From: a bacterium
GTDB lineage: Bacteria; Krumholzibacteriota; Krumholzibacteriia; Krumholzibacteriales; Krumholzibacteriaceae
DNA: 32,552 nucleotides
Direction of reading: 5' to 3'
Assembly: GCA_020350885.1 (NCBI GenBank)
Contig: CP070727.1
Location: forward strand, 2,352,381-2,384,932
This document shows positions 1-9,717 of this stretch, in pieces (positions within the stretch are counted from its first letter, which is position 1; every line of letters begins with the position of its first letter). The notes beneath the pieces are model-generated. The model was not told the origin of the DNA. It worked only from the letters and a program-made list of their open reading frames with translations, and made no database searches. The position numbers were made by a program, and so were the translations under genes.

Positions 1-2287
1 AGGTGATGAGGTTGTTGGTTATCCCGAGCGAGACCATGGTGCCGAGAAAGACGTTCCCGCCGCCGTAGAGGGCGTAGTTGCGGTCGATCGTGTTGTTGTC
101 GATGCTGCCCCAGGCACTGTCGGCATAGACGCCCCCGCCGAACAGGTCCGAATCGTTCAGCGCGAGGATGGAGTTTTCGAGCGTGAATTCCTCTGCATGA
201 TGGAATATTCCTCCGCCGGCCGCCAGGGCAGTATTTTCCAAAATTACAGCTTTGTGTATCGAGCACGGTGTGTAAATCGAATAGATACCTCCTCCGCGAT
301 CGAGACAATCGTTGAGTCGGATCGAATCACCTTCGGACGTCATGGAGCCCGACTCGCTGTAGATCCCGCCACCCTTCATGTAGTTATCGTTATCGGTGAT
401 CGTGTTGGTTTCACATATGAGGGTGGATTGCAGTGCATATATACCACCGCCCAGCTTGGGGCCCATGTACTCGAAATTCGGGATGGAGCCCGAGATCCGG
501 TTACCCCGCAGCGTGGCGGTCGTCTGATAGAGGTAGACACCCCCGCCGCTCTGGGAGGTGCAGTCCGTAATCTCGTTATCTTCGATTACAATCGAGCCGC
601 CGTAGCAGGCGATCCCGCCGCCTGCCGTGAAACCGGTGACCCCGGCATAGCCGCAATTCACAATCACGTTACCCTTTACGGTTGGAGAGGATAGGTAGCT
701 GAAGACACCACCGCCGTAGAGGCCGTTATCCGGCAGCTGGGTCGATGTTCCAGTTCCATTCTTCAGTGTGAAGCCCTCGATCCCGCAACTGCCGCCGCCG
801 ATGTTCATGAAGGAGATGATGCTCCCGGAGGACTTCAAGATCGTCTCGTACGTCGGGGGATCGTGTACGATGAACAGGCTGTCCCAACCTCCCATCAGAT
901 AGACCGTATTTTCTACCATGATATTTCCCGGATAGGTTGCTGCCGCCACCTTGACCGTGTCCCCCGGATCGGCAACATCGACAGCGTCTTGGATATTGGT
1001 GGCCGCCCACTGTGGTAACGAGTACGGATATATATCCGTGCCGGAGGGTGAGACGTACCGGTACGGTTTGCCCTTTATCGTGAAGTCGTGGTCGCTCGTA
1101 TCGTAGCCGCCGATATCACCGTTGAAGTACGCGACGACCTTGATGCGGGCCGAATGTACGGGAAGCTCCGGGACCGTCCAATCGTAAGAGCTCACACCGG
1201 TAAGACCCGTCGCCACGGTGTAGTTGTAGTTGGCACCGCTGTCTATGCTCAACAGGATACTGAGGGAGTCCGGCACCTCGCGGCTCGTAGTCCAAGTAAC
1301 GTTGTGTATCGAGCCCGCATCCCACATTTCCCCTCCGTTCGGGGCGTCTACGCGTACGAAGACGATGCTCGGTATGTAGGTGATCTGTTTTGTTCCCCAG
1401 CCAATGCTGCAGACACCGTATTTTATATAGCAGAAGCCGTCCATACCCCAACCGGTGCCCCAGCTGTTCTTAATGAGCCAGGCCCCGTCACCTCCGCAGG
1501 CGTTGTCATCCCAGCCGACGATCAGTACGGCGTGGTATCCTGCGAAGTCTCCCCTCGGGCCGTTGTAGCATCCGGATGTGTAATCGTAGAAGTTGTCGTA
1601 TACATCCATCGTCGTGTAGACGGGTCCCGTCAGCACAGCTTCCTTTATGGAGTTTATATTGTTTGAGATTGAGGAATATCCCGATATGCGGGCGAGGATC
1701 TCACACTGATCCTGCGTGCAGGGAAGCTGGTCGTTCGCCTCATATGGCATGCAGGTTTCATGAACCGCACCGGGATTCATAAAGACGGAGTAAGCGATGC
1801 TGGCCGTACCACCGCCGCACCCCGCACCCGAGCTGTTGCAGACAAGCACCTGCTGCTCGGAGAGGTCTTCGAGCCGCTCGTCGAAGATGCGAACGTGTGA
1901 TTCGAGCTGGCCGGTTGCGGCAAAATCCCAGCATGAACCGCAGCTGCCCTGATTCTTCACTGGGGTTACACAGTCGTAGTTCCGCCAGTCGAAGGCGGGA
2001 TCGTAGGTCATATTGGGGGGCGCCGTGATGACAGGGACGCTCTCATCGAACGGTAGGAGCGGCCGTATAACACCGCACAGACGCTTCTTCTCCTCCCACG
2101 TAAGCCTCGAAACCGAGGTAATTCCCGCCGTCCACGGATTCCCCTCCTCTTCGTTGATCCTGTTCTGCTCGGCGATCCGCTCCTCGGCTGTCTGCTCGGC
2201 CTTCCCATCGTGCGGTAGAAAAAAGGACGGCATGATAACGGAGGTGAGCCATATAATCGTCATTCTACGTAATCGTTTGATTATCAT
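1..2287 (-). CDS. Secreted papain-family (C1A) cysteine protease with Ig-like and beta-helix domains (C-terminus cut by window edge)
   Basis: The frame is open from an ATG at 2287 to the window edge, giving 762 codons without a stop. After a hydrophobic N-terminus (about residues 9-24), residues 50-75 resemble a cathepsin-B-type propeptide (WTAG, then LCG). The peptidase domain follows: oxyanion Gln113 and catalytic Cys119 in QGSCGSCW, His252 in GYHAVLIVGW, and Asn274 in IKNSWGTGWG. An Ig-like linker with a PNGGEMW motif covers about 310-405. From about 410 onward there are right-handed beta-helix repeats (GGGIY, GGGVY, GNRI). An upstream GGGAGG lies 13 nt from the ATG; a second in-frame ATG at 2263 is possible. 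The Ig and beta-helix part is colinear with the subtilisin-like protein at 24395-29119, so a similar Fn3/Ig/FlgD-like C-terminus probably lies beyond the window. Seen: the triad and repeats. Inferred: extracellular protein degradation. Confidence 0.9.
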   Translation of the reverse strand, partial: MIIKRLRRMTIIWLTSVIMPSFFLPHDGKAEQTAEERIAEQNRINEEEGNPWTAGITSVSRLTWEEKKRLCGVIRPLLPFDESVPVITAPPNMTYDPAFDWRNYDCVTPVKNQGSCGSCWDFAATGQLESHVRIFDERLEDLSEQQVLVCNSSGAGCGGGTASIAYSVFMNPGAVHETCMPYEANDQLPCTQDQCEILARISGYSSISNNINSIKEAVLTGPVYTTMDVYDNFYDYTSGCYNGPRGDFAGYHAVLIVGWDDNACGGDGAWLIKNSWGTGWGMDGFCYIKYGVCSIGWGTKQITYIPSIVFVRVDAPNGGEMWDAGSIHNVTWTTSREVPDSLSILLSIDSGANYNYTVATGLTGVSSYDWTVPELPVHSARIKVVAYFNGDIGGYDTSDHDFTIKGKPYRYVSPSGTDIYPYSLPQWAATNIQDAVDVADPGDTVKVAAATYPGNIMVENTVYLMGGWDSLFIVHDPPTYETILKSSGSIISFMNIGGGSCGIEGFTLKNGTGTSTQLPDNGLYGGGVFSYLSSPTVKGNVIVNCGYAGVTGFTAGGGIACYGGSIVIEDNEITDCTSQSGGGVYLYQTTATLRGNRISGSIPNFEYMGPKLGGGIYALQSTLICETNTITDNDNYMKGGGIYSESGSMTSEGDSIRLNDCLDRGGGIYSIYTPCSIHKAVILENTALAAGGGIFHHAEEFTLENSILALNDSDLFGGGVYADSAWGSIDNNTIDRNYALYGGGNVFLGTMVSLGITNNLIT

Positions 2288-2343
2288 TCGCTTCTGTGCT
2301 CCTCCCAGCAAGAACCACTGAACACACGCTGTCACTATAAGAC

Positions 2344-2373
2344 ATTATAGCATATTGGTGATATCTTATTCAA
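2344..2373 (-). promoter_or_regulatory. Sigma70-like promoter for the C1A protease gene
   Basis: On the minus strand a TTGAAT -35 element (2368-2373) is followed after 18 nt by a perfect TATAAT -10 (2344-2349), about 57 nt upstream of the ATG at 2287. It lies in the gap after the NHL lipoprotein gene, so the protease can be transcribed independently of that upstream unit. Confidence 0.65.
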
Positions 2374-2397
2374 TTGTAGATTAAAGGGTTAGGCGCT

Positions 2398-4488
2398 TCA
2401 TTCCCCTTTCGGGGCGAATTTCTGCACGCGCCTGTTTCTCGTATCCGCCACGTAGATAATGCCTTCGGTATCGACTGTGATCCCTTCCGGATGGTCGAAC
2501 TGACCCCCTTCCGTCCCGTAGCTTCCGAGGGTGGTGATGAATGTGCCGTACGGGGCGAACTTCTGTATACATACGTTCCCGTAGTCGAGTACGTAGACGT
2601 AACCTGCCTCATCGGTGGCGACGGCTATGGGGCAGTTGAACTTTCCTTCACCGCTTCCGTACGCTCCCCATTTCGTAACGAAGTCTCCATCCGCGGTGAA
2701 TCGTTGCACGCGGTGGTTGTGGCATTCCGATACATACACGTTTCCCTCTCGGTCGACTGCGATTCCTATAGGTCCGTTGAGTTCGCCGTCACTGTTTCCG
2801 TATCCTCCCCAGTCCGTGAGAAACGTTCCATCGGAGGTGAACTTCTGTACACTGGAGTTCCAGATGTCGACCACGTATACGTTTCCGATGTCATCGACTG
2901 CGATGCCTACAGGGTCCTTGAACTGGCCGTCACCGCTTCCTTCGCTTCCCCATGCGGTGATGAATGTACTGTCTGGAGCGAACTTCTGCACGCGGAAGTT
3001 CTCACCGTCGATAACATAGACGTTGCCCTGCGCATCAACGGCGACATCCTGCGGGAATCCAAAACGGCCGTCACCGCTTCCCCGCCCTCCCCAGCTCATG
3101 ACAAATGTGCTGTCGGATCTGAACTTCTGTACGTTGTGGTTCAGCTTATCTACGATGTAGATGTGACCTTCCGAATCAGAGGTAATTCCCCGGGGATATT
3201 CGAAAGGCACATTGCCCTCGGTCCAGGCGAAGATGTAAATGTACGAATCGGTGGCGTATGGTCCCGAATCGAGGATTGTCGTATAGTCGATTGGCATGTC
3301 GGAGTAGGCGGCGAGCTCACCGCTTATGATATCGGATGTGCATCCGACGCGGGCAAAGACACCACCGAAGAGCTGCCATTCCCACACGGGGATTGTGCTC
3401 ACTATGGCGGAGAACCCGAGGTGCGGTCCGAATTCGATGCTCATGGCAGGCACCGAGTAGAGTGCGATGTCGATACGGGGTTTGATGTAAATGGTGAGTT
3501 TTCCGTCGGCATGCTCGTTGCAAACGAACGGGTGGGCAACGAATGCCGGCACGTTGGAGGCGATACTCGACCATGTGCCGTTGCTGTACTGCATCCCGGC
3601 GGTCACCTCGGTTACACCTTCGCACCCCGCCGTGCAGCTATCGGCGAAGTTACCGGTGAACTCGAATCCGGCTCGGAATTCAAGGAAGATTACCTGAACG
3701 ATGGGAAGCCTTCCGATCATTTGGATCTTCGTTGTGCTGACCGATGCGAGTACGATCTCGTTCGAGTGATCGATTGCACCGGCTGCTTCGACGTTGGCGT
3801 CACAGGTGAGTATAAGTGTTCCCTCCCCGACGACCTCCAGTTCCTGCACCTCTTGATTCATTGTGTGGAGGCTCACATGGCAGTCGGGATTGAATTCTAT
3901 GTGGCCGTTCTGTATCGTGATGGCCATGAAAGTCCCCTCGATCTGACCATAATGAAGGACCACGCCACTTAGGTGTAACCGCCCGCCGGAGAGCGTGACG
4001 CCGCGTGCCGCATGGAGGAGGGTCGGTGCGGGGGGAGCTATGTCACTTGTATTGCTGGCATCCGGTGAGCCGAGCCCCAGGGAAAACGTGGTGTCTGCGC
4101 GGCCTCTTATGAGTACATCCGTAAGGTGTGCCCATCTCGTATCCACTATGAGTTTTCCTGCAGCCGTGTCCGCTGAGTGTACTTTCCGCAGGTACCCGTA
4201 CTTCTGGGTGCCGACGATATAGTCGCCGTCATCGAGATCGGGCACCCCTCTCCTGAGATCGAAGATATACCGGGTATCGGATATATCTATGAGAACGACG
4301 CTGTCGGTTCCGGTTACGATGTAAGCACGGGGATGTATCACCGTTTCATCATCTTCTTCGCTCTCGGGAACGGTCGACGAATCCCTGCCGCAACCAAAGA
4401 CGGTCGCCAGAATGACGAGCATCACCAATACACGGAGCACCTTCGTCGTGAGGTGGATTACGTTTGGATCTAGGTGCTTCTTGCCCAC
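2398..4488 (-). CDS. Surface lipoprotein with six C-terminal NHL repeats
   Basis: This 696-aa protein starts at GTG, with GAGG 7 nt upstream, in the 15-nt gap after the preceding gene. The N-terminus is a lipoprotein signal ending in VFGC (lipidated Cys33). Residues of about 40-425 are beta-rich and match nothing I recognise. From about 430 to the end there are six NHL repeats of about 44-47 aa, each with a pattern like DPVGIAVD, GNVYV, VQKF and a WGS/G.GDG linker, which should form a six-bladed propeller. NHL propellers commonly bind proteins, nucleic acids or carbohydrates; no catalytic residues are evident. It is second in a two-gene unit with the lipoprotein at 4504-6360, so both may act at the cell surface. 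The ligand is unknown. Confidence 0.85.
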   Translation of the reverse strand: MGKKHLDPNVIHLTTKVLRVLVMLVILATVFGCGRDSSTVPESEEDDETVIHPRAYIVTGTDSVVLIDISDTRYIFDLRRGVPDLDDGDYIVGTQKYGYLRKVHSADTAAGKLIVDTRWAHLTDVLIRGRADTTFSLGLGSPDASNTSDIAPPAPTLLHAARGVTLSGGRLHLSGVVLHYGQIEGTFMAITIQNGHIEFNPDCHVSLHTMNQEVQELEVVGEGTLILTCDANVEAAGAIDHSNEIVLASVSTTKIQMIGRLPIVQVIFLEFRAGFEFTGNFADSCTAGCEGVTEVTAGMQYSNGTWSSIASNVPAFVAHPFVCNEHADGKLTIYIKPRIDIALYSVPAMSIEFGPHLGFSAIVSTIPVWEWQLFGGVFARVGCTSDIISGELAAYSDMPIDYTTILDSGPYATDSYIYIFAWTEGNVPFEYPRGITSDSEGHIYIVDKLNHNVQKFRSDSTFVMSWGGRGSGDGRFGFPQDVAVDAQGNVYVIDGENFRVQKFAPDSTFITAWGSEGSGDGQFKDPVGIAVDDIGNVYVVDIWNSSVQKFTSDGTFLTDWGGYGNSDGELNGPIGIAVDREGNVYVSECHNHRVQRFTADGDFVTKWGAYGSGEGKFNCPIAVATDEAGYVYVLDYGNVCIQKFAPYGTFITTLGSYGTEGGQFDHPEGITVDTEGIIYVADTRNRRVQKFAPKGE

Positions 4489-4503
4489 GTCGAGACCTCG
4501 CTG

Positions 4504-6360
4504 CTACTTGTGTATGCCCCACGTTTCGAAGATGACATTGCTGATGCTGTCTACTGCGGTCCGGCTGAAGAACCAGAGCGGGAAGCCGAAGTGAACACTC
4601 GGGGCCGCGAGAGCGATTCCCGACGAGACGTTCGGCACGATATCTTCGTATCTGGTGAGCCATATAGCCACGGTGCAGTTATCGAGCACTGATTCCGGTT
4701 CCTTCGCTCGCATCCGATAGATCGAGTGAAAGCACGGCTGGGATTGGACGGAGTTCTGCATCATCCAGTACTCGGGATCGTAGATCTCGGCATACGTGAA
4801 ACCACCTGGGCCGTCGAGCGTGTCCGGTTCGAAGTACATGCCGGGTTTCGTAACCTCCTCCCAGAGGGCGAGGCGTGCGGGGAGTCCCGGAAAGGCGGCG
4901 GTCATGAAATCTGTTTCATCCTTGTAGGCGTACATCAATACATCGTACTGATCACCGAACCGGTCCGGCATGCCGGCATCGGTCCGGAAGATCCCCTTGA
5001 TCTTGTCGAGCATCGTGACGCAGTAGTCCTGGTAGGCCATAGAGTAGATCCCGCTTCGATTACCCTCGCAGTCGCTCCGCGGTCCGGCTATCTCGCATTC
5101 CAGGTTCAAGGGAAAGGACTGGGCCGTATGGTCGAGCACGGCCGCCAGACCGCCGTCACGATCGGAGCGGCCGAGAGTCCATAGATGCCCGCCGATTTGG
5201 GGGAATGCGGAAATATAGTTCGATTCTCGTCCGGTTCCCTGGCCGATCGAGTTCTCGTGTACGAAGTGTACGATCTTCTGCCAGGCCGTGCTGGAGCGGG
5301 AGTAGGTCCAGATGATATTCTTGTACCGTCCGAGAAGAGCGAGATCGGGCGGATTTTGATTGTGCTCGGCACAGTCATAGATATCCAGCAGGGGATCGAA
5401 ACCTGCGGTGCGCTGGCAGATCCCGAGCCAGAAATCGTCGTGATCGCGCTCCGACGGCATCGAGTAGTCGGGGACGGTCTCGGTGGGTGCGGCGAAGTCA
5501 TCCACCCAGAGCAGGTTCCTGTCCATAGTGAAGGGTACCGTGGTTATTTCGATCCTGCCCGTGGTGATCTTGCCCACCTGGTCCTGGGCTTCGATGGTGA
5601 GCATGTGGGTACCGTAGTGGAAGGTGACTTCGGGCATGGATGTGAGACCTGGCAGGAACGGGGCGTCCCATTCTGCTATATTGACGATATCCCAGCCGTA
5701 GCGGTACCCGGTTACCTCACCGCCGTAGTAGGAGGCATCCGCATTCCACCTGAGCTGCAGCGGCACACCGCCGGGAAACTCCCGCTGCTCGGCGTTCAGG
5801 TTCCTGCCGAGGAACCTGAAATGCTTTATTATCGGCTCGTAGATCTCGAGATACGGTCCGGAAAAGGTGGTAACGAGAAAGACACGGATGTTTGTTTTCT
5901 CATCGAATGAGCGGGTCACCTCTCCCGACGGATTCCGGGCCTGTACGGCGAAGATATGGTACCTTCCGATCTTCAATGTCTCGTCATCCCCGACAACGGT
6001 GAAGGTTCCTGAATTGTTGAGGGCATCGACCGCCATCCATTGGGACCAGCGGTCATCGTACCGCCAGAGGTTTTCGTTCAAGTCATTCACCATGTCGAAT
6101 CCGGGATTGTAGGTACCAGTCGTATCGACGATCTGGCTCCCGAAGTAGCGAACGGAATCTACCTGGTTCCCCTCTGGCACTCGCCACCGGAAGATCACCA
6201 CCTCGGCATATGATGCGTAGCGCGTGGTGCTTACGGCGGGCTGCTCGATTACGACGTACGGTTCCGGTGGAGTATCGCGGGTGGGGGATACAGGATCTTT
6301 CTCGCAGGCAAGGAGCCCGCAGAGCACCATTATACATATAGTGGATACGGTCGGCCTCAT
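4504..6360 (-). CDS. Surface lipoprotein with Ig-like segments and a possible Rossmann/glutaminase-like region
   Basis: This 618-aa protein begins with a lipoprotein signal (GLLAC, Cys19). Residues of about 30-270 look like Ig- or Fn3-type beta domains (FRWRVPEG near 60, and a GTHMLTIEAQDQVG strand pair). From about 280 a segment beginning NLLWVDDF, then YKNIIWTYSRSS, and ending in WFFSR and VIFETWGI resembles the Rossmann-type regions that follow Ig domains in surface lipoproteins of candidate phyla and recall class I amidotransferase folds. I see no convincing catalytic Cys-His-Glu set, so a structural or binding role is equally possible. GAGG sits only 3 nt before the ATG, an unusually short spacing. 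It is first in the unit with the NHL lipoprotein. The function is not recognised. Confidence 0.75.
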   Translation of the reverse strand: MRPTVSTICIMVLCGLLACEKDPVSPTRDTPPEPYVVIEQPAVSTTRYASYAEVVIFRWRVPEGNQVDSVRYFGSQIVDTTGTYNPGFDMVNDLNENLWRYDDRWSQWMAVDALNNSGTFTVVGDDETLKIGRYHIFAVQARNPSGEVTRSFDEKTNIRVFLVTTFSGPYLEIYEPIIKHFRFLGRNLNAEQREFPGGVPLQLRWNADASYYGGEVTGYRYGWDIVNIAEWDAPFLPGLTSMPEVTFHYGTHMLTIEAQDQVGKITTGRIEITTVPFTMDRNLLWVDDFAAPTETVPDYSMPSERDHDDFWLGICQRTAGFDPLLDIYDCAEHNQNPPDLALLGRYKNIIWTYSRSSTAWQKIVHFVHENSIGQGTGRESNYISAFPQIGGHLWTLGRSDRDGGLAAVLDHTAQSFPLNLECEIAGPRSDCEGNRSGIYSMAYQDYCVTMLDKIKGIFRTDAGMPDRFGDQYDVLMYAYKDETDFMTAAFPGLPARLALWEEVTKPGMYFEPDTLDGPGGFTYAEIYDPEYWMMQNSVQSQPCFHSIYRMRAKEPESVLDNCTVAIWLTRYEDIVPNVSSGIALAAPSVHFGFPLWFFSRTAVDSISNVIFETWGIHK

Positions 6361-6717
6361 GATCCTCGAATGGGGTGGAGCTGCATTTACATAAATATAA
6401 CATGATTATCGCCCTGCCGCTGCAACTTTTTCAGAGGTGGCCTTTTCCGTTATGCGCGGCCCTTCCCGCTGTCGCCGCAATGCTGCCACGATATGGATAC
6501 TCACCGCAATGTACTCATTTCAAGTGAGTTGCCGGAATGTGCGGGCGGAGCGATATGGAATGGTTTGGCGCTTTTGTGCGTTCTGGTGTATCCTTTCGGG
6601 AACGCCATCGCCGATGCTCCGATCGAGATCGTATCGCTGGTGCTCCGAGCAAGAATGTATCGCCGATGCCATGGGAAAGACCGCATCGCCGATGCTCCGA
6701 CTCAGGATGGATCTGTA
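6361..6717 (+). other. Divergent intergenic region (357 nt)
   Basis: This stretch separates the minus-strand lipoprotein unit from the plus-strand mannosidase operon. Its right third holds the 26-bp tandem repeats. On the minus strand a TATATT next to the lipoprotein start could be a -10, but I found no convincing -35, and I could not identify a strong plus-strand promoter. Open frames across it have no ribosome-binding site and look non-coding. Confidence 0.6.
6607..6710 (+). repeat. Four tandem 26-bp repeats ahead of the GH92 gene
   Basis: Copies start at exactly 6607, 6633, 6659 and 6685. The shared core is ATCGCCGATGCTCCGA with a more variable second half. Copies 1 and 4 match over the whole 16-nt core; copies 2 and 3 diverge at a few bases. 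The core opens with ATCG-C-CGAT, a palindrome around a central base. The last copy runs into the mannosidase ribosome-binding site (AGGATGG). The array could bind a regulator cooperatively or act in the mRNA leader; either role is inference. Confidence 0.8.
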
Positions 6718-9705
6718 ATGAAGATTGGACACATCGCCACGCTGGTGGTTGCATCGCTGCTGCTCGTTGCGGCGGCCCCGGGCCTGAAGCGTTCGTACAC
6801 GGATCTGGTCGATCCCTTCATCGGCACGGGAGGCCACGGGCATACCTACCCGGGTGTTACGCTCCCCTTCGGTATGGTGCAGCTCAGCCCCGACACGCGG
6901 CTCACCGGCTGGGACGGTTGCTCTGCCTACCACTACTCCGATCGAGTTGTCTATGGCTTCAGCCATACCCATCTGAGCGGCACAGGCTGCTCAGACTACG
7001 GGGACGTCCTTTTCATGCCGACGGTCGGCGAGGTGCGTATCACGCGGGGCGGACCGGAGGATACCGGCACCGGGTACTGCTCGCACTTCAGCCATCGACG
7101 GGAGACGGCCGCTCCCGGATACTACAGTGTTCTTCTGGGTGACTACGGCATTGGTGTGGAGCTTACTGCGACGAAGCGATGTGGCTTCCACCGTTATACA
7201 TTCCCTGCGAGCGAGGCTGCGAATATTATCATCGATCTCCAGCACCGGGACCCCGTGATCGCCTCGGCCGTCCGTATCATCGGGAGCGACGAGATCGAGG
7301 GCTTTCGCCGCTCGGATGCCTGGGCGAACGATCAGCATATCTACTTCGTGGCGAAATTCTCGAAACCGTTCCGCTATTTCGGCGTCGCCCTCGACGACTC
7401 GCTGGAGATGGCACGGCGCGGGGCTTCGGGGAGAAATGTCAAAGCATTCCTATCGTTCGCTACAGGGATGGACGAGCAGGTGCTGGTCAAGGTCGGGATA
7501 TCTGCGGTGGATATCGAGGGCGCACGGAAGAACCTCGAGGCCGAGATTCCCGGCTGGGACTTCGACGGTGCACGTACGGCCGCAAACCTGGCCTGGAACG
7601 AGGCGCTCGGCTGCATCCGTATCGATGGTGGCACGAAGGAGCAGCGGACCGTATTCTATACGGCCCTCTACCATACCATGCTCGCCCCCAATCTCTTCAT
7701 GGATGTCGACGGGCGTTACCGCGGGAGGGACCTCGAGGTGCACCGGGCGGATGATTTCGAGTACTACACGGTCTTCTCGCTCTGGGATACCTACCGGGCG
7801 GCACACCCGCTCTTTACGATCATCGAGCCCGAAAGAACGGTCGATTTTATCAGGACCTTTATAGCCCAGTACGAGCAGGGAGGGATCCTTCCCGTCTGGG
7901 AGCTCGCCGCCAACGAGACCTGGTGCATGATCGGGTACCATTCGGTATCCGTAATCGCCGACGCATTCATAAAAGGCATCCGTGACTACGATGTGACGAA
8001 GGCATTCGAGGCGATGAAACACAGCGCTGAACAGGATCACCACGGTCTCGAGCACTACAAGCGGCATGGTTTCATCCCCGCAGAGAAGGATGGAGAATCG
8101 GTATCGAGAACACTCGAGTACGCCTACGACGACTGGTGCATTGCACAGATGGCCCTTGTACTCGGGCAGAAGGATGATTACGGGCGTTACATGGAACGGG
8201 CGCAGTCCTACAAGAACCTCTTCGATCCCTCGACCGGCTTTATGCGGGCGCGGATACACGGGAGCTGGTTTGCGCCCTTCGACCCGGCTGAGGTGAACTT
8301 CAACTACACCGAGGCGAACGCATGGCAATACAGCTTTTACGTACCGCAGGATATAACGGGACTGATCACACTCATGGGCGGTGAGGAGCACTTCAGTGCC
8401 AAGCTCAACGAGCTCTTCACGACCGGCTCCGAGACCTCGGGCTGGGATCAGCCGGATGTGTCGGGCCTCATCGGTCAATACGCGCACGGCAACGAGCCGA
8501 GTCATCACATGGCCTACCTGTACGTCTTTGCGGGCCGGCCCTGGAAGACGCAGGAACGCGTCCGTCATATCATGGCAACCATGTATACCGCATCTCCGGA
8601 CGGCCTCTGCGGAAACGAGGACTGCGGCCAGATGTCGGCATGGTTCGTTCTCAGTGCGCTCGGATTCTATCCGGTCACTCCGGGGCAGGAGATCTATACA
8701 ATCGGATCACCGCTCTTCGAACGGGCGGTGATCGACGTCGGTGGCGGGAAACGGTTCGTGATAGAGGCGAAGAATGTATCGGAGAAGGACCTGTACGTTC
8801 AATCGGTTTCGTTAAACGGAGCCGCCTACGGGAAGTCCTACATACGGCATGAAGATATCGTCAGTGGCGGCGAGCTCGTCTTCACTATGGGACCGGCGCC
8901 GAACAGGAAGTGGGGAAACGGCAAGGGTGAACGTCCGCACTCCGCCATTACCGACCATCTCGTTCTTCCCGTGCCCTATCTGGCCTCCGGCGAGCGGATC
9001 TTCCGTGGCTCGACCGATGTTGCATGTGCCTCGCTCGTGGAGAGAGCACGAATACATTATACGGCCACCGGTATGGAAGCCTCCTCCCAATCGGCGGGCG
9101 ACTCGGAGCCCACCATCGATTCCCCACGGTACACGGGGCCGTTCACATTGACCGGATCTGCGGTCATCAAGGCGCGGGCATTCAAGGGAGGCTATCCGCC
9201 GAGCCGTGTGATGGAGGTTGTATTCACGAAGATACCCGAGGGAATGGATATAACGATCAATTCGCCCTACAGTACGATGTATGCTGCCGGTGGTGACTAC
9301 GCGCTCATCGACGGGATTCACGGTAACGCCAACTTCAGGACAGGCGTATGGCAGGGGTACCAGGGTGTCGATATCGACGCCGAGATAGATCTCGGTGGAC
9401 CGCGGACGATACATCGAATAAGCATGGGATTCCTGCACGATCAGGGTGCGTGGATCTTTCTGCCCGAGAGGGTGGAATACGCCGTTTCGACGGATGGGAT
9501 TTACTACGAGCCCGTCGCCGGCATTGACAACGAGATCCCGCAGGAGAGGGATGGTGTGCACATCGAGCACTTCGCCGCCGAGGATGTGAACCGCACGGCG
9601 CGATACGTGCGGCTCCGTGCGGTGACAATCGGTCTCTGTCCCGAGTGGCACCGCGGTGCCGGCGGGAAGGCGTGGCTCTTCACCGACGAGGTCGTCATCG
9701 AGTAG
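6718..9705 (+). CDS. GH92 alpha-mannosidase with C-terminal chitobiase-like and F5/8 type C domains, secreted
   Basis: An exo-acting, calcium-dependent alpha-mannosidase (family knowledge), 995 aa. The ATG at 6718 is chosen over longer in-frame starts because AGGATGG lies 7 nt upstream and a clean signal peptide follows (KIGHIATLVVASLLLVAAAP). The GH92 part covers about 25-770: DPFIGTGGHGHTYPG near 32, GFSHTHLSGTGC, the HGNEPSHH motif with the likely catalytic acid Glu593, and GNEDCGQMSAW near 632-641 in the catalytic-base region. About 779-840 resembles the chitobiase C-terminal domain (IHYTATGMEA), and about 845-990 an F5/8 type C (discoidin) carbohydrate-binding domain. It heads the operon with the symporter 12 nt downstream. 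The substrate is probably alpha-linked mannose of N-glycans or mannans; the exact linkage cannot be read from sequence. Confidence 0.95.
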   Translation: MKIGHIATLVVASLLLVAAAPGLKRSYTDLVDPFIGTGGHGHTYPGVTLPFGMVQLSPDTRLTGWDGCSAYHYSDRVVYGFSHTHLSGTGCSDYGDVLFMPTVGEVRITRGGPEDTGTGYCSHFSHRRETAAPGYYSVLLGDYGIGVELTATKRCGFHRYTFPASEAANIIIDLQHRDPVIASAVRIIGSDEIEGFRRSDAWANDQHIYFVAKFSKPFRYFGVALDDSLEMARRGASGRNVKAFLSFATGMDEQVLVKVGISAVDIEGARKNLEAEIPGWDFDGARTAANLAWNEALGCIRIDGGTKEQRTVFYTALYHTMLAPNLFMDVDGRYRGRDLEVHRADDFEYYTVFSLWDTYRAAHPLFTIIEPERTVDFIRTFIAQYEQGGILPVWELAANETWCMIGYHSVSVIADAFIKGIRDYDVTKAFEAMKHSAEQDHHGLEHYKRHGFIPAEKDGESVSRTLEYAYDDWCIAQMALVLGQKDDYGRYMERAQSYKNLFDPSTGFMRARIHGSWFAPFDPAEVNFNYTEANAWQYSFYVPQDITGLITLMGGEEHFSAKLNELFTTGSETSGWDQPDVSGLIGQYAHGNEPSHHMAYLYVFAGRPWKTQERVRHIMATMYTASPDGLCGNEDCGQMSAWFVLSALGFYPVTPGQEIYTIGSPLFERAVIDVGGGKRFVIEAKNVSEKDLYVQSVSLNGAAYGKSYIRHEDIVSGGELVFTMGPAPNRKWGNGKGERPHSAITDHLVLPVPYLASGERIFRGSTDVACASLVERARIHYTATGMEASSQSAGDSEPTIDSPRYTGPFTLTGSAVIKARAFKGGYPPSRVMEVVFTKIPEGMDITINSPYSTMYAAGGDYALIDGIHGNANFRTGVWQGYQGVDIDAEIDLGGPRTIHRISMGFLHDQGAWIFLPERVEYAVSTDGIYYEPVAGIDNEIPQERDGVHIEHFAAEDVNRTARYVRLRAVTIGLCPEWHRGAGGKAWLFTDEVVIE

Positions 9706-9717
9706 ATAGAGGTTTGC

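Noticed and set aside
2400..3200. Regular repeats resembling a CRISPR array
   Set aside because: The periodicity of about 135 nt comes from NHL repeat codons in one reading frame and the units are not identical.
2491..3972. 493-aa open frame on the plus strand
   Set aside because: It is antisense to the NHL-repeat gene, lacks a ribosome-binding site and signal features, and follows from the codon bias of the real gene.
6493..6717. N-terminal extension of the GH92 gene
   Set aside because: The extension runs through the 26-bp repeats, and the ATG at 6718 has a proper ribosome-binding site and signal peptide.
7450..8568. 372-aa open frame on the minus strand
   Set aside because: It is antisense to the conserved GH92 catalytic domain and has no family features.
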